In this document: piece after piece, positions 38,757 through 51,052 of the stretch
Numbering within the stretch: the stretch's first letter is position 1
Layout of the letters: every line of letters begins with the position of its first letter
Assembly (NCBI RefSeq): GCF_000972845.2
Contig: NC_040016.1
Location: 20,798,005-20,862,004 of the forward strand
Direction: 5' to 3'
DNA from: Larimichthys crocea
Lineage: Eukaryota > Chordata > Actinopteri > Sciaenidae
Length of the DNA: 64,000 nt
Notes under the pieces: generated by a model
What the model saw: the letters and a program-made list of their open reading frames with translations, nothing else
Database searches by the model: none
Told to the model about the DNA's origin: nothing
Translations under genes and position numbers: made by a program

Positions 38757-41081
38757 CAGTGAAACCATGCTGCTTTCAATAGCCTGCGTATTGGGACAGA
38801 AAGCTAACATTAGTGTTTGTTTGTCTTGGCTTCTAATCGACAATGCAGCAGATTTTCTTATGAAGACTTGAAATCAATAAAAATATTTCATTAGGATCTT
38901 TATTGCTGTGTCAATTAAAAGCCAATTTGACTTAGAACACATAAGCTATTTCCTCTAAGTATGGTTTCATTCTTGCATGTGTGAAAACCAAAACAGGACA
39001 TGGTTGGACGTGGTGAAGATGTCAGGCTTACCCGAGCATACCCACCCCTCTCAGCACAAGTTAGCCAAGTCCACTGCTTTAAAACTATTCCACACCCTAT
39101 ATCAATATTCCAGTTACAGACCATAACCCTCTGAAACATTCCCAGTTGGTTCCTTGTGCGGTGGATTGATCTCAAAGAGGTTTGGTTTGGGTTGAGCCCT
39201 AGCTGAGATCTATCAATCTACCCAACACTGATGCCACTTCTCCTCAAACACACCACACAAACTCACCGCATCCCGTCATGCTTTCATTTACGATAAGTCC
39301 CTGGCATTCGTGACGAACACTGAACATACTTACAGTTCAACTGTATGTCACACTCACAGACTTCAGCGAAGTATCTGAACTGTTGTTAACGGCAGGACAA
39401 GGACACAGAACCATCTGTTTGCTGCCATTATGTTCATTTTCAAAGAAGCGGCCTTACACTTTAGTATACTTATATTTATAATTCATCGTGATTATCAGCA
39501 GAGTACTTCGAAAGTGCCGACCTTCTACATTGAATAAGCCTTTTAAATACTGAACATAAATGGGCTGCATTCCAAAACGAGAAATTCCATAATGGTGTCA
39601 CCAATACTTGATATGAAATGAAATCTTATATTTTATATTATGAAAGTTGATAGCTAACATGAGCCTTTCTGAAAATGACACATATTACAACAGGAATTTT
39701 ACATTTCATATATGACTGTTGTTTTCAGTGCAGTTCTTTAAAATCCACGATATCCAATGCTCTATAATATGAATGCAATGCAATAAAAAAACCTGAGTTA
39801 AGTCATTGTTTACTGGATTGGATTTTATTTTGCAATGCAGAGGCGTGACAGCAGAATACAAATGTATGGTATTGTGTACAACAATCAAAATGTTGACTTC
39901 AACAATGGGACACAACAGGGAATCGGTCACCAGCAAGCACAGTCGGGGAAAAGAAACAAAAAAAAAACTGCTGTCACAGTTCTTTGTCAAGAATATGAGA
40001 TGATTGCACATGAATACAATAACACTTATTGTCCTGAGGGAAATTGAGGTTTCAAGGCCCAGCACAAAGAATTATGCACATCATGCACAACAGCGGACAC
40101 TAGTGAAATCCTAATTGAATAAATATAGATTGCATTCATGTAAAGTGTGGTCGCTCGCCTCGATGCAAATGAAAGCAGAAAAGCTCTGCGTGCATTAGGA
40201 TGGCATTTCGTTTCAGTGCTCGGTAACTTATTAAACATTGATTACATTCATAAACAACATGTCCTGTATTATCTTTAATAAATGAACATGTAATATAAAG
40301 AACAGAAGCACAGTTCAAGATACCAAACTACAATAAGTCTGTGAGCAACATACAACTATTTATTTTACAGTTTCATCTTTTTACCCTCGTCCACTCCACC
40401 TGTGTTCAGCATTCTCATCCAGCACCACAGCTTAGCCAGTGACAGCAAGTTAACTCACTGTTTAACCCTGAAACTCGATGTCGTCTAACCCTAACAGGAC
40501 TGAAACGTTATATTAACGGGTCTACTCTGACATTGTGTCCGGGCTGAGAGCGACTCACTTTCAGTTCAATCAGTTTAAACAGCGAAGATGAGAAAGTGGA
40601 ATCAGCTTGAGCTTGTTTCTTCCCTCAGCGGTCTGTCAGCTCTTGTTTTGCTTCCATCAAATTTTAAATCCGAATGTTTAAAATGGAAATTAACTTTTTT
40701 AACTAAAAAAAGTATCTGTTGACGGTCTGGTAAGGATGACCCCTTCAGATTTTCAGTCCACTTTGTTGAACAGATTGATTTGATTGTGAAGCGAACGCAG
40801 CCCTTGGTTTTTATATCACACCCACTCTGTGCAGCACCCGCCAAGTGGCAGAAGTCCCACTTGGTTCATCTGTCCTGTTCAGTTCTTTTAGAAATGTATA
40901 TTTTAACTGTTACGCAACACAAACAAGTCCGAGGCTGACTTTGCTCTGCATCTCAATTACTGTCCTTCTGCACGAGGCACAAACGTGATCGTTTTCATGT
41001 CCAAGCTCACTCCCGACTTGTCAAACACAGCACGATCAGTGTCCCTCTGCTTCAAACGATATCCGGATATGCCCTCTAGTG

Positions 41082-41270
41082 CAGTGTTTTTTTAACCCTG
41101 GTCCTCGGGGAACACTGCCCTGCATGTTTTAGATTTCCAACACACCTGATTCAAATGATCAGCCTCTCATCAGGCTCTGCAGTGGCCTGATAACGAGCCA
41201 CTCATTTGAATCAGGTGTGTTGGAGCAGGAAACGTCAGTGTTCCCGGAGGACCAGGGTTGAAAAACACTG
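41082..41270. mobile_element. Palindromic hAT-like MITE
   Basis: The element is almost a single long inverted repeat: cagtgtttttttaaccctgg at the left, its imperfect complement at the right, and matching inner arms (acacctgattcaaatgatc against the complement around 41203-41221). The flanking octamer ctctagtg is duplicated exactly at 41074-41081 and 41271-41278. This is a familiar fish MITE type. 189 bp, non-coding. Confidence 0.92.
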
Positions 41271-44200
41271 CTCTAGTGTAATGTTCTGATGGGCAGTTGA
41301 AGTCAGGTGATGTAGTATAAAGTTGAGGTGGGTGGATGGGGCAAAATGGCACTGGCCTTTAATCCAGGAAAGAAATGTTTGCATCTATATTGTCTTTTAA
41401 AGTCCATGTAAAGTCTTTCAAAACACATTAAATATGTTGGAAAATAGTTGCTAAAAACACGTGAAAAGACTTTGAATGATATGTCACAGAAATGTGGAGT
41501 TCAAACTGTTTTTCACCAGTTTTCAGGATTTTGTGGGCGGTCCTTAAAGGCCGGCTCGATGACACGCTGAGGCCACGCTGAGCAGAACAGATAGAGATGA
41601 ATTCATCTCAGCTCAGAGTGTTTTTAAAGTTAGTCAGGTGATTTTCTGAACTCACCTGACACGTTTCAGTCGGCTGCTTGACTGCTCCCATGAGTGGGCG
41701 TGGCTTCAGCACATTCAGAGGACACGCCCCCACAGTCCTGAAGCTGAGAATTCATTTTTACCTGATTCCTATTTCATGATTTTATCGATATTGTAATAAT
41801 TGAAATCTGGCTGGGTGGTTAATAACACTTTGAAAACTCCTCAGAACACACATTTATTCTGACTTTACACTTTTTCTAAACCTAACCAAACTGCAGTAGT
41901 CAGTCAGTAAGCTTTATTCTGAAATTAGAGGGCACTTACAGCATCACAGTTTGAAGCGAATAACTGATCATGCTGCTGCTTTCGACAAGTTGGGAGCTTT
42001 TAATGCCTTCCAGTCCAAATGCACTTCCAATATCTCTTCACCAGCGACGAGATCATGTTTTATCTTTGAATGATTTGATTGGCTGAAGTGCTGCCTTTTC
42101 CGCTCACTGTGGCAAAGGTGCAGCAGAAAACATGCACCAACCGATAAGTGGGACTTCGACACTGGCAGCATCCGTATGCCCTGCACCCGTTTAGGTGGTG
42201 CAGCTCACAGGAGCATCAAACCAACCCCTTGTCATCCAGACACTGGTATCACATGTCAGCTTCGATTCCCATTACCATTAGTCCCGAGGTCGATTATAAT
42301 TGGTGGTGTGCAGAGTTGTGTTGTAACTGACTGTGGCGCTGTGCAATACTGATGCAACATGTGGCTTACTATTGTGTGTGTGTGTGTGTGTGTGTGATGT
42401 GAGTGTGCATGACTGAACTGCAAAAGTTAAACGTTGAAGGATTCATATCTGAATTGTCTTCGTCATTGACCTACACTGTGACACACACACAAACACATGC
42501 TATTCTTTACAACCTCCCCTCCCCCTGTTTTCCTGTCATCACGAGCGCTGCCTGCTTGCTGCTTAGTGAGTCAGTTTGCTTTTCTGAATTTGCAACAGAT
42601 TGAGTCAGACTCTCAAAAGAAAGAAAGAAAAAAAACTCCTCAGGGGTGTTTTTAGGTGAATATCTGGCAATGATGTGACATTTTAAGGGCACAATACCAG
42701 TCAGCAATGGATGAAATGCTGTTCAAGCTGTACTGGGAGCAGGCAGGGGTTTTCAACTGCAACTACAGCTGACAGAGAAAATAGAGGAGAGAAAACTGAG
42801 AGCAAAAGAGAAAGAGACCACATTCCAGAGAGGAAAATAAATAAATCCCAAGAGAGAAGGAGAGGATCAAAAACTGAGAGAGACAGAGTGACAGAAAGTG
42901 ACTTGAAGAAAGTCAGAGAAAAAGAAAAAGACAAATCCAACAGTGGAGACAGAATCAGGCTCAAGGATTCTTCTGTTTTTCTGTTTTTTATGGTAGCATT
43001 GTGTATGCAGACAGGTGTACCTGCCTCGCTCCCTCCACCAGACAGACATTGTGGAGAATTGTTGTCTTATGCTAAATTCGCCCTTCCTAACTCCGCCATG
43101 AATTTTCCATCTGCTCCACAGCACAGCGACAAAATGTTCAATTGTCCCTGCGTAAATCTTCGGGGCCAGGCCATAAAGTACTCCACGAATCTGGGGATAA
43201 AGAGGAGGAACGAGGGAGGGAGGGAGGAAAAAAACACCAGCAGAAAGTAAAGGAGTGCATACTAACTTTAAAACACTTCACATTCGGCTTTTTATAGTTG
43301 TAATATAGTTCATAAACTGTATATTTGAGTTAGAATGCAAGATTGTGGTGAGTAGTGTTTCATTAACAAGCTTTTTTTTCTCCACCCGAGTAACCTTTAA
43401 TATTCTGCTTCGTCTTTTACTTCCAAATTAACGCTCATAATTCTCGAGTTACCTGGACTAATTGGGCTCTATTGTTGTTAGAATGTTCCAACTTTTGCAA
43501 AGTTATACTCACCCGAATGTCGCTCGGTAATTGAGACACAGTGTGTTGAGCCTTTCCGAAGAAAAATCTCCATAGAACAAAAAACTGGATTTATGTGATT
43601 TAACTTAATGTTTCACACAGAACTCCTGAATTAACTGATTATTTAAAAGCACTTTTCACAAAGTTTTTTCTTCATCACATTGCAGATTGCTCTGTCTCAC
43701 GGACGTCGCACACTGTTGCACAGCAATCTGTAGCTTTCGATTAACTGCAGCCTCGAACTCGTACGCTTGGCACAAAACGCTCGATTCATAAAGCTTCGAA
43801 CAGATGTTTTGTTCTTGCATTTATGATAACATATGGTTATGCATCAACTTTGAGCGCCGTTCATGAAAAAATAAAAATAAAAAAGCTGTATTTTGCATAG
43901 TCATGTGCGCTGTTGAATACACTTTGCGCGCTTGGCGTTTATGGAGAAAGCGATGAGTCGCTCTGAGTTAAATGAGGTTTTAATATAAAGTCAAATGTCT
44001 TCCTGTGCGTTGACTTCAAGTCTCTCCTGTGTTGATTTGTCACTTTTTGCTCGGTGCTCGTGTTTCATAACTTCAAGGCCAGCCTTCCTGCTTTTGTGGC
44101 TGTCAGCTTACAGCAGCTGCGTCCTAACATGCAATTCACTTTGGCCTTTGGCTGTGTTACCTTGTCAGAAACAAAATTCCCTTCAAGGGGGAATAAAAAG

Positions 44201-44918
44201 TTCCATTCCAGCACGTCATGTTTGTGTATCCCTGTAATTGATTCGGTCATCATACGACGATGTTGCATTGCATTTTGGGATTGTTTTCAAAAAATGGGTA
44301 CATGGGGGATAAAGGAGCTGTCATGTAGCTGTCAGCAGATCTGGATTGGAGAGAGGACACAGTCAGTATAACACACACACACACACACACACACACTCAT
44401 GCTGTACATATGCTCACTACATTAACCTCTTTATATTCACTGTTTGTGGTGAAACCGGGATGGACCTTACTTCCTAAAAACACATCAGATTTATAATTAA
44501 GTAAGTAATAACTAATACGTTTTGCAGCATTCATGCACTCCCTGTACAGATTGTAAAGCCCTCAGAGGCAAATGTACTTTGTGACTTTGGAGTTATACAA
44601 AAAAAAATCTGATTTGATTTGAATAACATATTTTTAAATTGTGTAATATTTGGGGAATAAATGCTGCCACACATTTCTGGATTTAGAGGATGCAAATTGT
44701 CAATAAAAAACACATTTTATTAATGTCAACAACCTCTCACCACTCTGAGCTGGACTCTGCAGAGACCACATGAGTCCAGAGTAAACCGTGTCCCGATTAC
44801 CTCAGCATCGATGGTGACCGGTGTTTGTGAGAGACAGACAGGCAACCGGTAGCATTGTCCATTGTTTACTAAATTATTGAGACTATAAAATATGTTAATC
44901 CATCATCATTTCAATACA

Positions 44919-44960
<42 letters not shown>

Positions 44961-45079
44961 CACATTTACAAAGACACCCAGGTGCACACATGTATACACA
45001 GGTGCATTGTTAAACACACACACACACACAAGCATGCACACAAATACTCACAATCAAAGGCACATTTAAGAATAGATAT

Positions 45080-45117
<38 letters not shown>

Positions 45118-45464
45118 TAGTAATCCTATTAAACACACTCAGCCATGCTGACGTTAATCCACAGAGCTCCCTGCAGACGCTGACAAACAACCTGAACCAC
45201 AAATCAACCCTCATCTAAGACGCACACACACACACACACACACACACACCTACAGTACGTAACCTGTGTGTGACATGCACACAATTTGATTTCATTTCAT
45301 TATTTCCATTTATTTATTTATTTATCTGTTTTTAAGGATCGGACACACACACACACATTAACACTGAACAAAGGTTAAAAGTTAACTTATTTGTATACAC
45401 ACACACACACATACACAAAAGCTGCACCCACGCTCAAACAGCGATTTGTACCAGCTACATGTAG

Positions 45465-45492
<28 letters not shown>
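44919..45492. repeat. Array of (CA)n microsatellites
   Basis: CA runs at 44919-44956, 45013-45030, 45080-45116, 45221-45249, 45343-45356, 45397-45410 and 45461-45491 alternate with unique sequence containing more CA-like motifs. The resulting His-Thr reading frames are artefacts. Confidence 0.95.
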
Positions 45493-45495
<3 letters not shown>

Positions 45496-47819
45496 CAAAG
45501 AAAAGCGGCGTTTAATATGCCGTTCAGGGCTGCTGCAGTGCGTCGGCAGCTAGGAGAATCAATCTTCTCTCCATTTGGATGAGATTATGTTTTTAATATC
45601 TCTGGTTTTACCCATAATTCCTCCCTGATAATTTTATCATGCTCTCCAAGTAGGAGAAATAAAAAAGATGGAGGAAAGAAAAATGTGTAAATGAAAAGGA
45701 TATTACACACACACTCACACTCACGGCTTGTGTGCGTTCGGGACAGAAAATTCTGGGGATTAATGCTTTTTGGAAGCAATCAATATCATGACTAACCTGA
45801 TGTTGTCACAGTTATAATGGCTAACACTGAGGTAGTCTCCTTTAATGCATTCATGCTGCAGTAATACTGAAGGCAGCTCTCTCAGACATGACGACCAAAT
45901 TAGTGTATTCCAACATAATACTTCACTTTCTCTCGTCGGGATTTATGTAACGGGAATGCCATCCTGCACAAAATAACCTCTCTAGGTAATAAAAAAATAA
46001 CACCTCATGGGTGATTATTAAATAACTTTAATCACACCGTTGTTACTGTTGAGAGGAAACATTTAACCAATCCATGTCCCCCAAAAAACAAACATGCATC
46101 TCTCTTCTTCTGTACCAAATACTTGATGCTATTCTAAGACGCCGCTCTAACAATAGAACATTTCTGTGAAAAGAATAATCTACCAAATGTTTTCTCCTCA
46201 ACGTTGGCAACGTTTTCTTCCCACCATAATTATGAACTATGGAGCTGCTATTATATTCCCCCGTGGCCACCAGTAAAATATGCTGCTGTCCAGGCTTACA
46301 GTATTCCCCTGGTAGGACAGCCTATCATTGTCAAGGCCAAGTGTGAATTCTGGCGTGTACGGAGACAGTCGGTTGTTGTTATTTTTTTTTTTTTTACCCC
46401 ATGGATCGATATTTCATGTCTTTCTCCTGGGAGGATTTTACAGGAAAAATAAAGAATTTAAGGCCCCCAGTTTTCTGGCCATTACCATGCAGGCAGCTCG
46501 CTCTAAGAACTCGGACACCACAAATACAGATGAGCAGCAAACGATGAAGATGTTTATTATCTATTATTACAGACACGGTGAAAGCACATTTGATCTATTA
46601 ATATGTGGTGAAGATTTACTACAGTATTTATGAAGACAAATCCACATTCTCGGGGTGTCCTGGTCCCCCCACGGCCTGGATTTAATTCCAACCGGTGGCT
46701 CTTTGCTGCATATCTTCCCCCTCTCTATCACCGCTGTCTCCTGTCAGTCTGCAGCTGTCACTATTACAAATAAAACCACAAAAAAAAAACCCATAATTAA
46801 TACAACAACAAAACACATTCTGCACGCTCTGTCTCTGGTCACATATTTGGTTGCCCATGGCAACATTGCCCACTACAAGGCGAAGTGTCAGCGAAGACCT
46901 TTTCAACTAGTGATGTGTAAAGAAGTAATGATCTTGGGTAATTTTGGAGACTTTTTGATCATTGGAGAAATGAAAAAAAAAATGCATATCCAAACCTTTT
47001 AATCTGACACTTTTTCAGTCTTATCTTTTTTCCATGAGCACACTGTGGCTGACAGCTAATGTCCACTGCTGACACTTAAGGGCCACTTTTTGCTTGGTAT
47101 AAATTCAGTACACCAAATTAAAATATTCTGAAAGACATCAAGTAGTTCTATAATTCTTTTGATTGGACATCAAAGCTGCTGTTTGACCTTAAAGTAACAA
47201 CATTTGAAATATTATTGATGCTACGCCGACTTGTAATCGAATGCCGCCTCTACTGTTCTCACTCCGTGCCCCTGAGACCTCGTCTCATAGATTTATGATG
47301 GACAGGTAGGGAATAAATTGCTAAGCTACTTGTCTCAATCCGTGCCACGCCAAATTGGAGCTGCGTAAACTGCGTGATTGCCCGGCGAGTGGGCATTATA
47401 ACCGAGCCCAGCAGCCTCCATGGACACGGAAGAGGTTAAGAGACTCATGAAGGAAGCTAAGAAGAAAAAGGAGTAAATGTGGGACCTAGTTTTAGTTTTT
47501 GGTGGGAACTGTGTGACGTAAAGACAGATGCTGAGCTGAGCTTCTGGCTGTGTTGCTAGTCGTACAGGGTGCTGTCATTTGTAGGACCATTGTGAGATGT
47601 TGTGGTGTTCTGTGTGACACATATGGACTTTTATAAAGGACATGATAAAGGCACACACACAGACACACAGATTACACAGCTGGGACAGTATTGAATGTTT
47701 CTGTGCCACCAGATCACATTCAGCCAGTCTGTTTCCAGGTCGGCCTTGACCAAGAGTAAGGAGTCAAGCACACACACACACACACCATGCAGGCTCATGG
47801 GAAACACATAGACAATATT

Positions 47820-48460
47820 GAAGCTGCAAGCAGAGATGGTCGGGCCCTCGCACATGTGCGCACGTCGAAATGTGCATAACATCGGTCTGATGTCTTAATA
47901 ACCACAAGAAGTTTCAGACCGCTCTGAGAAGGTGCTTCCTGCCGATTTCTTCTTTAAATTTTTTTATGGATCGCCATGCTCCCACCGTTTCCCCAAATTT
48001 ATCATTTTGATAACTTTCACTCACTATATGAACACACCTACTAAGTTTGAAGTCAATGGGATAAAATCCCTATGAGGAGTTCGTTCAAATATGACCCCTT
48101 CTCAAACAGCCTGAAAATTGGACGCCGTACGCTTCACTGTAACCCGGGTCACCAAGAGACTTTTTTGTGCGTCTGGGCATGTTACATACTCCCTCCAAAT
48201 TTCGTACATGTGGATGAAACCGTGGCGAGGGGCACCGCCAAAAACGCACACCTAGGTGGCGCTGTAGAGCCATATGTGTACGTCCATGTGCGAGACCCCC
48301 AAAATGCGTAATTTTACGCCTGTCATTGGGGGGGTAGGCAAATTTTCATGAGTTTTCGAGGGGATATGGGCCGTCGGAAATGCGATTTACTTTTAAACGT
48401 CGTTCAGCGTTAGAAATCCAATAGGGCCTCGCTCCAGCGTGCCGTGCTCGGGTCCTAATT
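47820..48460 (+). repeat. Dispersed fish repeat, class unresolved
   Basis: The stretch from gaagctgcaagcagagatgg to cgtgccgtgctcgggtccta, with an internal ttttacgcctgtcattggg, is a pattern I recognise from many fish genomes. It has no protein-coding frame of its own and I cannot define its exact ends or class. Confidence 0.5.
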
Positions 48461-48799
48461 ACATTCACATGACGCTCAGAACACGGACATATGATTATAA
48501 GAAAGTACAGGACGGTTGGGTCCAGATCTGAAGATCTGACTATGTAACAGTGATGTAAGAGTGATGTAAGCAGGGTTATAAAAGGTTGTGAAAAGTAAAA
48601 GTAAAGGGACGTTCGGATTCAGAAGCAGCTGTCACCGTGTTGTTATTTCATTACGTTTTGGAAGGTTTGAGTAACCTCCTGATGGACACATCCATTTGAA
48701 ACCAGTTGAGGACATTCACCTGGATAAACAGCATTCTGTTTAGGTACGAGTCTCTCTTCAGGCTCTCCAACTGTCTTTTTTAGAGACCTGATGTGTGCC

Positions 48800-49437
48800 A
48801 AGGAAGTAATACCCACACCACCTGCCAGTACCTGTGGCAAGACCACAGGATGGAGCCATAAATTGTACATATCACGAGCCACCTGTTAGCTGACAGTGAC
48901 AACACAGTAATAAATGAGGCCACGGTGTCCTCCATATTGTGTTTGCACCGGTTGTCAAACAATCCTATTTTGCTTTGACGATTTGCTTTGTCCCAGTAAT
49001 GGACACAGTTGCATTAGATCACTTCTCCTCCGCTACGGTCAGAACCCTGTCAGAGTTCGTCTGATTGGCTGAACGGCTCCCGAGCTGGCCAATCACAATG
49101 TTAAATGGAGCTGAACCCGTCGCCAGATGGGGTCCTCTGCTGTTACATCATGAACTGTTGAACCCAATCAGCACGTGGTGAGCCGGTGAGGTGTGAACAA
49201 ATGAGGTCATACTGTAATGTGTCAGGTGATACATATCGTGGATCACTCATGGGGGAAATTGAGGTTTAATACACCTGTGGGGTGATTACCGGGGCATAGA
49301 GTACGGGGCTATGTGTGAACTCGTCTCTTGCATCGCTAGAGGCTGTCATGTAACTATAATGTGCTTGACACGCAGACAAGCACTTTTATACATTTCTGCT
49401 GATTACAGACTGTCCCAAGGTGTCTTCCAACTTGGTC
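48800..49437 (-). repeat. Unit A, reverse copy of 54823-55453
   Basis: About 640 bases are repeated in opposite orientation at 54823-55453 with scattered differences. Read on the minus strand it begins accttgggacag, then has a TATA-like tgtataaaagtg and ends near tattacttccttgg. On the retroelement side it abuts the leader of the GT6-carrying element. Its nature (a second LTR or captured DNA) is unknown. Confidence 0.75.
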
Positions 49438-49439
49438 CT

Positions 49440-49654
49440 GGGGCAGGTTCGGTCTCCACTTGTCGACACCGTACAGGTGTGTGACGTCACACGCCCGCAG
49501 AGCTGATTATTGATCCCTCACAGTCAGACGTGAGCCCAGACACGACCCGGAAACAGGACCGGAGACGGTACGGATGGACAGGATCAAATACTTCAGACAC
49601 TGACCGAGTCCACGCGCCGGTCCGGATCACTCCCATCTGGGGTGCCAATTTTTA
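49440..49654 (-). other. Retroelement leader with putative primer-binding site, copy I
   Basis: Directly downstream (minus strand) of the LTR at 49655 comes taaaaattggcaccccagat, where TGGCACCCC is a plausible primer-binding site. A leader shared with 51901-52153, 53839-54150 and 56432-56713 follows. It ends where unit A begins, without a GT6 frame. Having a leader on the outer side of a 3' LTR means two elements share that LTR in tandem. Confidence 0.7.
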
Positions 49655-50228
49655 TGTGACGGTTTTCAGGTGTAACTATTATTTGAATTTTGTTTAGTTT
49701 TCTGGGGTGCCAGCCAGGACTCAGCCTGACAATTTAAAACTAGTTGACCTCTAATGAAAACCACACAAAGGGTGCATGAATCCAAATGACAATTCATACA
49801 ACCTTAAATCAACTACTCAACAAAACAAGATACCACTTTAAAATATATTTACACCACAAAAAACCCCAAACAATGTCCACCTCAGTTCAACTTTAGGTCT
49901 CAAAAGTTCAGTTCAGTATCAACGATTTCCAACGAAAAAAAGGGGTTCAGGAAAAAAACACAAAATCCTCCGATAGAAAAAAGGGAAAGCAACAAAAAAA
50001 AAAGTTTTTATATTCCTTGTTATTTCCAGCTCACCAGCCGACACACCGGGACTCCTCCTCCGTCATGTGGAAACAAACGTCTTTCGTAGCGGGTCCGATC
50101 TGCTCCAGGACGGACGCGTAAGGGAGTCGAGGGGCTAAGCTGCCTCAGTACTTCACTCTTACTACAGTATAATCTCCGCAGTGTGCGGGAGAAACGCCGA
50201 ACTGTCTCCTCCAAAATGTCTCGTTACA
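49655..50228 (-). mobile_element. Retroelement LTR, copy I
   Basis: 574 bp, minus orientation, from TGTAACGAGACA (complement ends at 50228) to AACCGTCACA (49655). It has TG...CA ends, is preceded by a polypurine tract and followed by the leader. It shares its sequence with 52154-53156, 56714-58510 and part of 54427-54621. At 49849-49856 it keeps tttacacc as a single copy, the empty target of the hAT element found in the LTR at 56714. Compared with that LTR it lacks about 130 bases next to its outer end. Confidence 0.85.
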
Positions 50229-50560
50229 TCCCCTCCCCCCTGAAAAAAGTCCGCACAGGTGACTCCTATCTCCAGTAAATTAGAAACCTAGAAAAGTTAA
50301 GTTAATCATTTTGAGGTCCATTCCTGAATCCTCCAGGACGACCTGGTAACAGAGTGGGCTCATTTTCTGCACCACTCTGTAGGGACCTTTCCAACGTGGG
50401 GCCAGCTTGGCTGAAAAAGACCTGTCAGCTTTGGATTGAGGGTGAGTGCGGACCCAGACACGATGGTTGTCTGTGATTTCCCGTCCCTTCTCCTTTTGTC
50501 ATAATTTAGTTTTTGTTTTTGTCCTGCTTTTCCCACGTTGGTGTTCACAAACCTTTTTAA
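50229..50560 (-). pseudogene. Polypurine tract and remnant of Gypsy-type integrase C-terminus
   Basis: On the minus strand a short frame contains LNYDKRRR and, after a frame change, VWVRTHPQSKADRSFSAKL followed by APRWKGPYRVVQKMSP and YQVVLEDSG. This is the pattern of the C-terminal part of integrase in Ty3/Gypsy elements of fish (VWVRTHP...FSAKLAPRWKGPYRVV). The rest of pol and all of gag are absent. Next to the LTR lies ttttttcaggggggagggga, a polypurine tract exactly where second-strand priming occurs. It lies between the GT6 frame and the LTR. Confidence 0.85.
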
Positions 50561-50633
50561 TTCTGTTGTGGTGTAAGCATTTCAGTCAGGATCACATCGC
50601 TGTGGCTCCAGCTCCGCGTCCAACCCGGTCCTT

Positions 50634-50871
50634 TCATTCGACATTGGGTCGAATATCAGCATAGTTCTTGACAACTCCAGAGAACCTGATGATGTGAACC
50701 TCCGGGTTTCTGGCTTTAAAAGTCCTGCTACAGGTACTCAGGTGACAGCACCTTACTGGGCTTGTTGATCCACATGTACCTGTTCAGGTGACTCTCCTCC
50801 TGCCAGGCTGCCTCGGTGCCTTCTTTGGCATCAGCCTCGAAGTTAGCGCGGCAGGTTTTGGCGAGCTGGTG
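50634..50871 (-). pseudogene. GT6 glycosyltransferase, 3' end fragment (copy IIa)
   Basis: Minus-strand translation gives HQLAKTCRANFEADAKEGT, then EAAWQEESHLNRYMW and INKPSKVLSPEYL, the C-terminal catalytic part of family-6 retaining glycosyltransferases (ABO-type WHDESHLNKY and KVLSPEYLW). At the expected tryptophan there is TAG (50728-50730). An extra base then shifts the frame, after which NPEVHIIRFSGVVKNYADIR and PNVE continue to a TGA at 50634-50636. The fragment stops at an assembly gap. Its sequence agrees with copy IV rather than with the piece right of the gap, so it probably belongs to a different copy. Confidence 0.85.
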
Positions 50872-50881
50872 NNNNNNNNNN
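50872..50881. other. Assembly gap (10 N) inside GT6 cluster
   Basis: Undetermined bases separate copy IIa from the SINE. About 60 bases of the same GT6 segment occur on both sides (50809-50871 and 51053-51117) with several differences, so the join may skip one or more element copies. Confidence 1.
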
Positions 50882-51052
50882 CTTTAATGATAGGACAGCT
50901 GAAGATAGACAGGAAGCAGGGGGCAGAGAGAGGGGGAATGACACGCAGCAAATGGCCGTCCGATGCGGGATTCGAACCGGGGCCAGCTGCAGCGAGGACT
51001 ATAGCCTCTTACACACGAGGCGGCCGCTTAACCCACTACGCCACCGACCGCC
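50882..51052 (-). mobile_element. tRNA-derived SINE inside GT6 copy IIb
   Basis: Same family as 974-1190, minus strand, with an intact B box and the full tRNA-like 5' head ending at the GT6 sequence. Its 3' end is cut by the gap. The insertion interrupts the GT6 frame right after the codons for GTEA. Confidence 0.88.

Noticed and set aside
42711..43250. Open frame of 179 codons, plus strand
   Set aside because: Purine-rich low-complexity sequence (Lys/Arg/Glu/Asp runs), no splice or family signal. The opposite strand is equally open over parts.
44919..45492. CRISPR-like regularly spaced repeats
   Set aside because: Repeats are CA microsatellites of varying length with irregular spacing in a vertebrate intron.
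48643..48962. Minus-strand frames of 60-79 codons in and beside unit A
   Set aside because: No recognisable domain, and the matching part of the inverted copy does not keep the frame.
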